Assembly: GCA_026984555.1 (NCBI GenBank)
Contig: JALSRY010000604.1
Location: 1 to 8,773, forward strand
Length of the DNA: 8,773 nucleotides
Origin: Phycisphaerae bacterium
GTDB lineage: Bacteria > Planctomycetota > Phycisphaerae > UBA1845 > Fen-1342
Reading direction: 5' to 3'
Below the pieces are notes generated by a model that saw nothing but the letters and a program-made list of their open reading frames with translations, was not told the DNA's origin and made no database searches. Positions 1 through 6,822 of this stretch are shown here, piece by piece (within the stretch, counting starts at the first letter, position 1; each line of letters opens with the position of its first letter). The translations under genes and the position numbers were made by a program.

Positions 1-172
1 ACGGCGCGTAGGATGAAGTGGAACCGAGCATGTCAGGGAGCGGCTGGCGCGGTTGCGCATACAGATCGGCTCGGCAGATCACAAGGAGACTTCGCGGACG
101 GGCTGCCGCGGTGGTGGGAACGCGCGGTCGTTCGGCAACCCTGGACCAGGGGGGCGGAGCGCAGGTACCGTC
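1..172. other. Left-edge leader, no convincing gene
   Basis: All three plus frames contain short open stretches here: one from ATG at 13, a 48-codon one from ATG at 30 that ends in TGA at 174-176, and the in-frame TTG extension of the kinase from 53. None shows a recognisable motif. Third-position G/C in the kinase frame is clearly lower here than after 173, which argues that coding starts at 173. The stretch probably holds the 5' leader of the kinase or the intergenic end of an upstream gene cut off by the window. I see no clear promoter. Confidence 0.4.
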
Positions 173-928
173 ATGATGACACACGCACGGGATGCGTCGC
201 GGGGGTCATTGGAGGACAAGCTGCTCGCCTGCCAGCGTGAAGCGTTGCTGGGCAAACTGACCGGCTTGATCCTGCACGAATACAACAACCTGATGACGCC
301 CGTGATCGCTCGGGCGCAGGACGCGGTGATGCGCGACGACACCGCCGCGATGCGCAAAGCGCTGGATGTGACCGTGCGGCAGACCGACCACGCATTGCGG
401 TTTACCCGCGAGGTGCTCGGGCTCGCCCAGGGTAGCGACCAACCGCCACAAGAATGCCGACTGGTCGAGATGATCGAGACGGCGGTGGCCCGGTCGGTGC
501 GGCCATACGAAAAAGACGGGATCGAGCTACGGGTCGATGTGGCACCGGACCTGGTCGTGCGCGCGCGGCCGCTGTTGTTGGGACAACTGCTGCTGAACCT
601 GCTGCTCAATGCTCGCGCGGCGATGAAAAACCGCCGGGGGGTGATCGCGATCAGCGCACGGCGCGTCGGGGACCTGGTGCAGATCGACGTGCGCGACAGC
701 GGCGCGGGCATGGACGCGGGCTACATCGACGAGATCATCAACCCGTTTCTCGCCGCGCCGGACGCGAGCTGTTGCGAGGGTGCGTCGCTCGTGGGGCTGG
801 GGCTGCACGCCTGCCGGATCATCGCGCGGCAACACGGCGCGTCGATTCGCGCGATCCGCAACGAGGGAGCGGGCTGCACGTTCCGCGTCGAATGGCCCGC
901 GTCCGGCGGCAACGGCGCCGGTGCGTAA
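173..928 (+). CDS. Small soluble sensor-less histidine kinase (HisKA-like + HATPase_c)
   Basis: A 251-residue cytoplasmic kinase with no membrane segment and no sensor domain. Visible motifs are an H-box of the H-E/D-F/Y-N-N type (HEYNN, His35), an N-box ending in NARAAM (Asn146), a G1 box DSGAGMD (Asp175) and a G2 box GLGLHACRII (around 208-217). The region normally reading PFFTTK is reduced to NPFLAAP (190-196), and the first glycine of G2 is replaced, so the ATP lid is atypical. ATG at 173 (or the adjacent ATG at 176) is chosen because third-position G/C rises there; a TTG at 53 would add 40 residues of motif-free sequence. The nearby Shine-Dalgarno candidate is weak (AGG at 163-165). It converges on the response-regulator operon and has no receiver of its own, so it may phosphorylate one of those receivers (inference). 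Known family: Pfam HATPase_c; the kinase call is firm, the partner is unknown. Confidence 0.85.
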   Translation: MMTHARDASRGSLEDKLLACQREALLGKLTGLILHEYNNLMTPVIARAQDAVMRDDTAAMRKALDVTVRQTDHALRFTREVLGLAQGSDQPPQECRLVEMIETAVARSVRPYEKDGIELRVDVAPDLVVRARPLLLGQLLLNLLLNARAAMKNRRGVIAISARRVGDLVQIDVRDSGAGMDAGYIDEIINPFLAAPDASCCEGASLVGLGLHACRIIARQHGASIRAIRNEGAGCTFRVEWPASGGNGAGA

Positions 929-937
929 CGGCGCGGA

Positions 938-982
938 GCCCTCCGGTGCGCCGGGCGCGTCACCGGCGGGCTCGGGCAGGGC
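938..982. terminator. Possible GC-rich hairpin between convergent genes
   Basis: The 84-base gap between the convergent kinase and the response regulator contains nested inverted repeats. GCCCT (938-942) pairs with AGGGC (978-982), and inside it CCGGTG (943-948) pairs with CACCGG (961-966). An alternative pairing, CGCCGG (949-954) with CCGGCG (963-968), is mutually exclusive with the inner one. There is no T-run on either side, so this is not a canonical intrinsic terminator. The position suits a bidirectional transcription end, but in such GC-rich DNA the pairing could be fortuitous. Confidence 0.25.
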
Positions 983-1012
983 GGATGTGCCAACCCCGGG
1001 GGGGAACCGATC

Positions 1013-1609
1013 CTACGAAGCGTCATCGGCTTCATCATCGGCGTCTTCGAGCAGGCTCTGGGCGCGGCGAATCTGCGCTTCCATCCGGGAAAGCAGCGAC
1101 GTGGAGCTTGTCGCTCCGGCGGCCGCGCCGGGGTATTTCGCGGGTGGTGGCTCGCGCAGGCGGCGCAGCACCTGAGCCTTTTCGAGGATGTCGCACTGGC
1201 GGCGGGACACATCGAGCAATTCGCGACTCAAACCCGCCAGTTCCTTCTGTTCGAGCGCCCGGCGGATGCTGATCGCCAGGTCGATCTCGTTGCAGGGTTT
1301 GGTGAAGAACTGGTAGACGTGTCCCTCGTTGATCGCGCGCAGGGCGGTCGGCAGCGACGGCCGGCCGGTAAGCATGATGCGCACGATATCGGGATAGTCG
1401 CGAGCGACGGCGGCGAGGAACTCGGTGCCGGACATGCCGGGCATCTCCTCGTCGCAGACGATCAGATCCACGACGTGATCGGCCAGCAGGGTGGCGGCCT
1501 CGTCGGCCGATGTCGCGGTGAGGATCGCGTAGGGCTCCCGGCGCAACGCGCGGCGGAGGGCTTCGAGCACGTTCGGTTCGTCGTCGATGAGCAGTACGGT
1601 GTGGTTCAT
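1013..1609 (-). CDS. Stand-alone response regulator receiver with acidic helical tail
   Basis: A 198-residue protein with a complete CheY-like receiver at about residues 3-122: acidic pair Asp9/Asp10, phospho-acceptor Asp53 in the CDEEMPGM motif, Thr81 in MLTG and Lys104 in FFTKPC. The remaining 75 or so residues carry no domain I recognise. A predicted helical stretch (about 123-152) is followed by a Pro/Ala/Ser linker (about 154-172) and a second helix with a strongly acidic end (LLEDADDEADD). There is no DNA-binding or enzymatic output. The start ATG overlaps the stop of the preceding gene as ATGA, and GGGGA lies 7 bases upstream, so translation is probably coupled. It is the last gene of the operon. 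It may act as a phosphate sink, a single-domain relay or a protein-binding regulator (inference). Confidence 0.92.
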   Translation of the reverse strand: MNHTVLLIDDEPNVLEALRRALRREPYAILTATSADEAATLLADHVVDLIVCDEEMPGMSGTEFLAAVARDYPDIVRIMLTGRPSLPTALRAINEGHVYQFFTKPCNEIDLAISIRRALEQKELAGLSRELLDVSRRQCDILEKAQVLRRLREPPPAKYPGAAAGATSSTSLLSRMEAQIRRAQSLLEDADDEADDAS

Positions 1610-2802
1610 CTTGGCGTCCCCGTTTTCTCGGGAGGCAGCGCGGCTTGTTCGCCGCGGACGACCCGTTTTTCCACGAGCACCCAGACCCGGTCGCGGATTT
1701 GTCCATGCCGGGCGAAGTTGCACAGCCGCCGGCGCAGCGCGCAGGTGACTTCCTGGCCCTTGCTGACGAGGAGGGCCCCGGTCGAGGTGATCAGGTCGCG
1801 GGCCAGTGTCATGCCCTCGTCGAGCTGTTCGACCGGCACCTCGCGTACTTCGAGCGTTTCCTCGAATCCGATGGTGTTTTCGAGTGCGGCGAGCACGCGC
1901 GGGTCGTATCGGGTCGCGTGCGCGCGGAGCTCGACGAACGCGTCCACCTCTTCGCGGCCGGCGGTGCGGAGCGTGTCGTAGTCGAGCGCGACGCGGAGGA
2001 TGCGAGCGCCGAGGGGAATCCGGTCGCCGGCGACGCCGTCGGTCGGCGTACCGCTGCCGTCGAATCCCTTGCGCTGGTACGCGATGATGCGGGCGACGGG
2101 TTCGAGGCGGGGGATGTTGGCGACGAGGTCGCTCCCGGTGGCGGGATGGGCGTCGAGCATGTCCCGTTCCTCGGAAGTGAGCCGCTGGCCGCGGTAGACT
2201 TTTTCGAGCGTGCGTTGGGGCACGGTGACACAGCCGATTTGCGAGAGCATGGCGGCGATGAGCGTGTGCCAGGCGGGCTCGGGCTTGATCTGTGCGCAGA
2301 GATCCTTGACGAGCCGATGGACGCGGGAAGCGTGTCCGAACGCCAGGGGGTTGGTGAGCGCGAGCACATCGGTGAGCACCTTGACGCTGCCGGAGAGGGT
2401 TTTTTCGAGCAGCTCCTTTTCGGCGGTCACGAGCTCGTATTGGCGTATGCCGGCCTGGATGGCGGCGAGCATCTGCTCCGGGGGACACGGTTTGCACAGG
2501 AAGCGAAAGATGCTGCCCTCGTTGACGGCGTTGATGGCGGTTTGCTGGTCGGCGTTTCCGGTCAGCATGATGCGTACGGTCTGGGGGGCCCACTCGCGGG
2601 CGAGCTTGAGGAACTCGACGCCGTTCATGCCGGGCATCCGCATGTCGGAAACGATGACCGCGAAGGGGCCGCGGTTGTCGATGGTTTCGAGCGCCTCGGT
2701 GCCGTTGGGAGCGGTTTCGATCTGAAAACTCTTGCGGAACTGCCGGCGAAAGGCCTGCAAGACGGCGGGGTCGTCATCGACGAAGAGCACTTTCGGCATC
2801 AT
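1606..2802 (-). CDS. Response regulator with degenerate HD-GYP-like domain
   Basis: A 398-residue protein. The N-terminal receiver (about 4-122) has all key residues: Asp9/Asp10/Asp11, phospho-acceptor Asp53 in SDMRMPGM, Thr81 and Lys104 in CKPC. Residues about 130-280 follow the HD-GYP fold pattern, but the catalytic HD is Ser187-Gln188 in the segment AAMLSQIGCVTVP, the HDxGK lysine is Cys191, the HHER block before DGSG is Gln-Arg-Lys-Gly (243-246), and GYP is GTP (251-253). His157 and His219 remain. The final 80 residues match the small C-terminal domain often found after HD-GYP (a pattern like GMTLARD...TGALLVSKGQ). HD-GYP enzymes hydrolyse cyclic di-GMP; this copy lacks most metal ligands and is probably a non-catalytic binder or interaction module (inference). 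The start at 2802 has AAGGGG 7 bases upstream and overlaps the HDOD gene stop as ATGA; an adjacent ATG at 2799 is an alternative. Confidence 0.93.
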   Translation of the reverse strand: MMPKVLFVDDDPAVLQAFRRQFRKSFQIETAPNGTEALETIDNRGPFAVIVSDMRMPGMNGVEFLKLAREWAPQTVRIMLTGNADQQTAINAVNEGSIFRFLCKPCPPEQMLAAIQAGIRQYELVTAEKELLEKTLSGSVKVLTDVLALTNPLAFGHASRVHRLVKDLCAQIKPEPAWHTLIAAMLSQIGCVTVPQRTLEKVYRGQRLTSEERDMLDAHPATGSDLVANIPRLEPVARIIAYQRKGFDGSGTPTDGVAGDRIPLGARILRVALDYDTLRTAGREEVDAFVELRAHATRYDPRVLAALENTIGFEETLEVREVPVEQLDEGMTLARDLITSTGALLVSKGQEVTCALRRRLCNFARHGQIRDRVWVLVEKRVVRGEQAALPPEKTGTPR

Positions 2803-4007
2803 TGCGAGACCCCTTCGGCCATCAGCTCGTCGGCGAGTTCGTTCCAACGCGGCCACCGCGACCCCAGACCGATCGCCGCCAGGTAGTCCTGGTCGGGTTC
2901 GGCGATGCAGTCGCGGCAACACGGCGAGAGCCGAGAAGCCAGTGCGTTGGCGGCGTGCACGGCGGTGAGCGGGGCGAACGCCGTCGCTCCCAAACCGGGA
3001 TGATGATGGAATGCGACCGCCTCGACGATGGGATCGGGGAGCCCCCAGAGTCCGAGGAGGTAGGCTCCGACTTCGGCGTGCGACGTGTCGAACTGGTGAC
3101 GTTCGGCCAGCTCGAGCGTGAGGTGTTCGGCGTGGGCCTGCTCGAGCGCCTGGGTGTACTGGTCGGGGAGGTTGGCGGCCAGCACGAGCTTGCCCGCGTC
3201 GTGGACGAGTCCGGCGAGCAGGGCGTGGTCGCACAGTTCCCGCGACTGACTCTGATCGGCGGCGATTCGCTTGGCCAGAGCGCCGACCATCACGCTATGG
3301 TTCCACAGCGTCTCGATGCAGAATTCGGGAACCCGCGTACAGTCGAGCTGGCTGAAGATGTGGACCGACAAGACGAGCGACTTGAGCGTATCGACACCGA
3401 GCAGGCTGGCGGCTTGGGCGGGGTCGCTGACGTGGCAGCGCAGCCCGAAGAACGCCGAGTTGACCAGTTGAAGCACCTTGGCGGTCATGCCCACGTCGCG
3501 GGCGATGATTCGGCCGACGGACTGGACGGATGCGTCGGGGGATTCGAGCTCCTCGACGATCTCGTTGTAGGTCTGGGGGAGGCTGGGGATCGTATCGAGC
3601 CGCGTCACGAGCGAGCGAAGCGACGCCGTGCGCAGCATGTCGCGCAAACGGCAGGCCCGCGCGATGACCGCCTTGAGGTTGTCGGCGTCGCAGGGTTTGG
3701 CAAGATACTGGTGGGCCGTGTCGACCGAGCGCATGATCGACTCGCGTTCGGAGTGTCCCGAGAGCACGATGCGGACCACCTGGGGATAGTCGCGCTTGAC
3801 CCGGGCCAGCAGCTCGGCGCCGTCCATGCCGGGCATGCGCATGTCGGAGACGATCACGTCGAACGTGGTCTCGGCCAGCAGCGCCAGCGCGGCGGGGCCG
3901 CCGTCGGCGAAAGCCATCTCCCATTCGTGACGCATCGGCCGCAGCATGCGTCGCAACCCCTGGAGCACGTTGGGGTCGTCATCGACAAACAGAACACGGC
4001 GTTTCAT
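2799..4007 (-). CDS. Response regulator with HDOD output domain
   Basis: A 402-residue receiver-HDOD protein. The receiver (about 3-122) has Asp9/Asp10/Asp11, phospho-acceptor Asp55 in SDMRMPGM, Ser83 in VLSG and Lys104 in LAKPC. A short helical linker leads to an HDOD domain (about 135-340) that opens with the typical IPSLPQTYNEIVEEL-like start and contains VNSAFFGL, LLGVDTLKSL, the retained LVHDAGKL motif (His269, Asp270), His310 in SHAEVGAYLL, and a HHH cluster at 334-336. HDOD domains are HD-related modules usually regarded as signalling or scaffold units rather than enzymes, often linked to motility, stress or c-di-GMP circuits. A good Shine-Dalgarno (4015-4021) sits inside the end of the kinase gene, which it overlaps by 29 bases. 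Its receiver closely resembles that of the next gene. It is a likely target of the membrane kinase. Confidence 0.94.
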   Translation of the reverse strand: MKRRVLFVDDDPNVLQGLRRMLRPMRHEWEMAFADGGPAALALLAETTFDVIVSDMRMPGMDGAELLARVKRDYPQVVRIVLSGHSERESIMRSVDTAHQYLAKPCDADNLKAVIARACRLRDMLRTASLRSLVTRLDTIPSLPQTYNEIVEELESPDASVQSVGRIIARDVGMTAKVLQLVNSAFFGLRCHVSDPAQAASLLGVDTLKSLVLSVHIFSQLDCTRVPEFCIETLWNHSVMVGALAKRIAADQSQSRELCDHALLAGLVHDAGKLVLAANLPDQYTQALEQAHAEHLTLELAERHQFDTSHAEVGAYLLGLWGLPDPIVEAVAFHHHPGLGATAFAPLTAVHAANALASRLSPCCRDCIAEPDQDYLAAIGLGSRWPRWNELADELMAEGVSQ

Positions 4008-6201
4008 GGCGATGTTCCTCTTCGCTGGCGTTGGGTTCGGTTTCGGGCGGGGAGATCGGCAGGCGGATGAGGAAGGTCGTGCCCTCGCCGACGCGGCTCT
4101 CGACGTCGATGGTGCCGCCGTGTTGTTCGACGATCACGCGATGGGCGACGGCGAGTCCCTGGCCGGTTCCCTTGCCGACTTCCTTGGTGGTGAAAAACGG
4201 GTCGAAGATGCGTGCGCGGATGTCCTCGGGGATGCCGGTGCCGGTGTCGCTGATGCGTACTTCGACGTGGTCGCCGGCGGGGCGCGTGGCGACGGTGATG
4301 CGTCCCTTTTCGCCGCTGTCGCCGACCACGTCGCAGATCGCGTGGGCGGCGTTGACGACCATGTTGAGGATCACTTCGTTGAAATCGCTGACCCAGCAGG
4401 GAACGCGTGGCAGATCGGGGTCGAACTCGGTGACCATTTCGGCGACGTATTTCCACTCGTTGCGAGCGACGGTGATGGTGCTTTCGATGGCCTTGTTGAG
4501 ATCGACGAGTTGTTTCTCGCGGGTGCCGGGGTGTGAGAACTCCTTCATGGACCGCACGATCTTGGCGACCCGGTCGACGCCGTCGAGCGATTGTTCGATC
4601 GCCTTGGGGATTTCCTCGCGCAGGTAGTCGAGGTCCGCCTCTTCGAGCGCCTGCTCGATGCCGGTGATGAGCCGGGCGTCGGGCCGGCCGGTGCGGGCCG
4701 CGTCGAGGAGCCGGGCGTAGTGTGCCAGCACGCCGGCGAGGTCGCGGAAGGCGTCCTGGAGGAAACGGATGTTATCGCCGACGAACTGCGTGGGGGTGTT
4801 GATTTCGTGCGCGATGCCCGCGGCGAGCTGTCCGATGGATTCGAGTTTCTGGGCCTGGCGCAACTGCGTTTCGAGGCGTCTTCGTTCGGTGACGTCGGCG
4901 GCGACGATCAGCAGGTTCTCCCCGCAGTCGCCGATCTGGCCCATGGGGCAGATGGTGGCGCCGAGCAAGCCGTCGTCGCCGTCGGGCCGGCGGTAATGCA
5001 CGTCCCGCGCGACCGGCACCATCCGACACGTTCGGCGAGCCTCGTCGATGGCGCTTTTCAGCAGGGGGTAGTCCCAATCGCGTTTGAGCGTTTCGAGCGG
5101 GTGGCCGACGGCGCCGGCGGCATCGATACCGAGCAGTTTCACCGCCGCCGCGTTCCACGCCGACACGCGGTCGTGCGCATCGACGGCCACGAGGATCGAG
5201 GGAATCGCGTCGATGAGTCGAGAGGTCATTTGGTGCGCCTTTGTCAGTTGCTCGCGGGTGCGCACTTGTTTGCTCACGTCGCGTACCAGAGCGATGGCCT
5301 GTCGGCCGTGTTCGTCGTCATAGGCGGAGACGGAGATTTCGATCGGGAATCGGCTGCCGTCCTTGCGGAGGGCTTCGAGCTCCAGCGTGCGTCCGAGGGT
5401 CCGACCGCTCGCGCCGCAGGCGAAAGCCTTCATGCTCCGGCGTTTGGCCGGGCGGTACTCGGGAGGGACGATCAGGTCGAACATGCTCCGGCCGAGCGTC
5501 TCCGCGGCCTTGTAACCGAAAATCCGCTCGGCCGCCGGGTTCCAGAAACGAATGGTTCCGTCCGCGTCGGCGGTCACGATCGCGTCTTGGGCCAGGGTGG
5601 TGATGGCGCGATGGCGGGCCCGCGAGCGCCGCAGCTCCTGCTCTACCTGCCGGCGGATTCCGAGCTCACGAACGAGCCCGGATCGGCTTTGACGTAAACG
5701 CCGGTTGAGCGTGATCATGTGGATCAGCGCCCCGCACGCCAAGAGGGCGAAAACGCCGAACGTAAGCACCCACGGCCAATACCGCCGCAACAGGTGACGC
5801 AGGCTGACCGGGCCCGGGTCGGCGTAAGGGGCGATGCGCAGCTCGCGCAGACACTCGTGTACGCTCTGATAGTTCGCGGGGATCGTCCAACCGGTGCAGT
5901 GGGCCGCGCGGGCCGCGGCGCTGTCGGAAGGCATGTCGAGCAGAGCCAAGGCGACCCGGCGTGCGAGGCGCACGCTCGTATTGCGCGTCCGGGCCAGTGG
6001 CCATTCGGGATAAAGCCGCGTCGAACAAGCCAGCGGGAAATCCGCCGGCGCCGTCGAAAAACGCAACACCCGAAACGTGCCCGGGCGGATCCTGCCTTCC
6101 TCCTCGAGGTGTTCGAGCGTGCCGGTGCGGACCGTACCCGCGTCGGCGGTGCCGTCGCGCACGGCGTAGACGACCTTGTCATGGGTTCCGGCGAAGCGCA
6201 A
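3979..6201 (-). CDS. C-terminal piece after the amber: half sensor, TM, PAS-PAS-HisKA-HATPase
   Basis: This is the part of the kinase frame downstream of the stop, counted from the first start-like codon (TTG at 6201), 740 residues. It begins in the middle of the PhnD-like domain, has no signal peptide and no visible Shine-Dalgarno at 6201, so I doubt it is a natural start. It carries the later part of the binding domain, the membrane helix (141-163 of this piece), both PAS domains, His465, Asn617 and Asp652. If translated alone it would be a kinase lacking a complete extracellular sensor and correct membrane insertion would be uncertain. A gene caller would probably report it as a separate kinase. 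Confidence 0.6.
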   Translation of the reverse strand: MRFAGTHDKVVYAVRDGTADAGTVRTGTLEHLEEEGRIRPGTFRVLRFSTAPADFPLACSTRLYPEWPLARTRNTSVRLARRVALALLDMPSDSAAARAAHCTGWTIPANYQSVHECLRELRIAPYADPGPVSLRHLLRRYWPWVLTFGVFALLACGALIHMITLNRRLRQSRSGLVRELGIRRQVEQELRRSRARHRAITTLAQDAIVTADADGTIRFWNPAAERIFGYKAAETLGRSMFDLIVPPEYRPAKRRSMKAFACGASGRTLGRTLELEALRKDGSRFPIEISVSAYDDEHGRQAIALVRDVSKQVRTREQLTKAHQMTSRLIDAIPSILVAVDAHDRVSAWNAAAVKLLGIDAAGAVGHPLETLKRDWDYPLLKSAIDEARRTCRMVPVARDVHYRRPDGDDGLLGATICPMGQIGDCGENLLIVAADVTERRRLETQLRQAQKLESIGQLAAGIAHEINTPTQFVGDNIRFLQDAFRDLAGVLAHYARLLDAARTGRPDARLITGIEQALEEADLDYLREEIPKAIEQSLDGVDRVAKIVRSMKEFSHPGTREKQLVDLNKAIESTITVARNEWKYVAEMVTEFDPDLPRVPCWVSDFNEVILNMVVNAAHAICDVVGDSGEKGRITVATRPAGDHVEVRISDTGTGIPEDIRARIFDPFFTTKEVGKGTGQGLAVAHRVIVEQHGGTIDVESRVGEGTTFLIRLPISPPETEPNASEEEHRHETPCSVCR
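4015..4021 (-). promoter_or_regulatory. Ribosome binding site of the receiver-HDOD gene
   Basis: AGAGGAA on the minus strand lies 7 bases before the ATG at 4007. It is embedded in the final codons of the kinase gene, so the HDOD regulator can be initiated in its own right even if ribosomes do not finish the kinase. That matters because of the amber codon upstream. Confidence 0.6.
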
Positions 6202-6258
6202 ACGCGCGAAGTCGCGGGAAGGACGCAGACCCTCGGTGCGCAGCTCACGCCACGCGAC

Positions 6259-6261
6259 CTA
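6259..6261 (-). other. In-frame amber codon in the sensor domain
   Basis: The plus strand reads CTA, giving TAG on the minus strand. One base (A instead of G at 6261) would restore CAG, glutamine, in a position where related domains carry a residue between GGW and the AWREL motif. The flanking frame stays open for 183 codons before and 759 after. TAG is also the normal stop of three other genes here (ends at 1013-1015, 8162-8164 and 8377-8379), so general reassignment of TAG is unlikely. Confidence 0.9.
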
Positions 6262-6810
6262 CCAGCCGCCGAACGATCGCTCGTCGACCGCGACGAATCG
6301 CTTGCGGCGCAGGTCACCGAACGTGCGGATATCGCTCCGGTCGGCCCGGCAGAAGACCACGCCGCCGAAACGGGTCAGCCCCGCCCGCTCGTTCCGAAGC
6401 GTGACGATTCGGCTCACGCCGCAACGTGCTTCGAGGCGGACATACAGCGAAGAATTGACCAGGACGAAATCGACCTTACCGGCACCGACGGCCGGCTCAA
6501 CCTGGTCGAAATCGAGGGGGACAATGGCAAACGCGTACTCGGGGATGCGCTGTTCGAGGTAGGTGGCGGTGGGCGTCCAGCGCTGGAGGCAGCGCGACAC
6601 GCCCCGCTTGGCGAGCACGCCGATGCGCACGGCATGGCCGCGGGTGGGGCCGGCACCACCGTCGGCGGCGGTGACGAGAATGCCCGCGAGCAGGACCGCG
6701 GCGAGAGGCCCGGTTCGCCGGGAGCGGATACGTCTCCGCGACCGGTCTTCCCGCCTTGGACCCCCAAGCCGCCGGGTTGTCGCTGTCGAAAGCATGCCGT
6801 GCCTCCCCAT
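6259..6810 (-). CDS. N-terminal piece before the amber: exported PhnD-like half domain
   Basis: An 183-residue open frame ending at the TAG. An arginine-rich N-terminus precedes a hydrophobic helix (about 33-49, ending TAADGGA), followed by the first part of a PhnD-like binding domain: VRIGVLAKRG (61-70), TPTATYLEQRIP, the DFVLVNSSLY segment and DERSFGGW just before the stop. In relatives the tryptophan of this last motif is followed by a residue such as Gln or Leu and then MAWREL; here the codon is TAG and VAWREL follows. ATG at 6810 is chosen for its perfect AGGAGG six bases upstream; ATG at 6795 also has a GGGAGG at proper spacing. Alone, it would be a truncated binding protein unlikely to fold. 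Confidence 0.6.
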   Translation of the reverse strand: MGRHGMLSTATTRRLGGPRREDRSRRRIRSRRTGPLAAVLLAGILVTAADGGAGPTRGHAVRIGVLAKRGVSRCLQRWTPTATYLEQRIPEYAFAIVPLDFDQVEPAVGAGKVDFVLVNSSLYVRLEARCGVSRIVTLRNERAGLTRFGGVVFCRADRSDIRTFGDLRRKRFVAVDERSFGGW

Positions 6811-6816
6811 CGACTA

Positions 6817-6822
6817 CCTCCT
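6817..6822 (-). promoter_or_regulatory. Ribosome binding site of the membrane kinase
   Basis: A perfect AGGAGG lies on the minus strand six bases before the ATG at 6810 and fixes the likely start. A second in-frame ATG at 6795 has its own GGGAGG (6807-6802) overlapping the first start codon, so two nested starts five codons apart are possible. Confidence 0.75.

Larger units (their letters stand above)
3979..6810 (-). pseudogene. Membrane PhnD-like sensor histidine kinase interrupted by an amber codon
   Basis: If the TAG at 6261-6259 is read through, the frame encodes 943 residues. Order: basic N-terminus with a signal or anchor helix (about 33-49); a PhnD-like periplasmic binding domain (about 61-340, recognisable by VRIGVLA at the start and LYPEWPLARTRNTS and GWTIPANYQSVH near its end); a membrane helix (about 344-366); helical linker; PAS (about 398-515); PAS (about 528-643); HisKA with phospho-acceptor His668 in GIAHEINTPTQF; HATPase_c with N-box Asn820, G1 DTGTGIP (Asp855), DPFFTTK and GKGTGQGLAVAH. 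Every kinase motif is intact. PhnD-like domains bind phosphonate, phosphite or related small ligands in transporters; the ligand of this sensor is unknown. It is first in the operon and overlaps the next gene by 29 bases. The single in-frame stop at residue 184 could be a sequencing error, a recent null mutation or a suppressed codon. Confidence 0.85.

Noticed and set aside
30..176. A 48-codon open frame from ATG at 30 that ends overlapping the kinase start
   Set aside because: The ATGA-type junction is tempting, but there is no motif, many Arg/Gly codons and no clear codon bias.
1645..2886. A 413-codon open frame on the plus strand opposite the pseudo-HD-GYP regulator
   Set aside because: It has no recognisable domain, and its Gly/Asp/Glu-rich translation is what a GC-rich antisense frame gives. 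The minus-strand protein has clear receiver and HD-like motifs.
2802..4070. A 422-codon open frame on the plus strand opposite the receiver-HDOD gene
   Set aside because: Same pattern: no domain, biased composition, and full overlap with a well-supported gene on the other strand.
3979..6810. Frameshift as the cause of the kinase interruption
   Set aside because: The two pieces are in the same reading frame, with only one stop codon between them, so no indel is needed.
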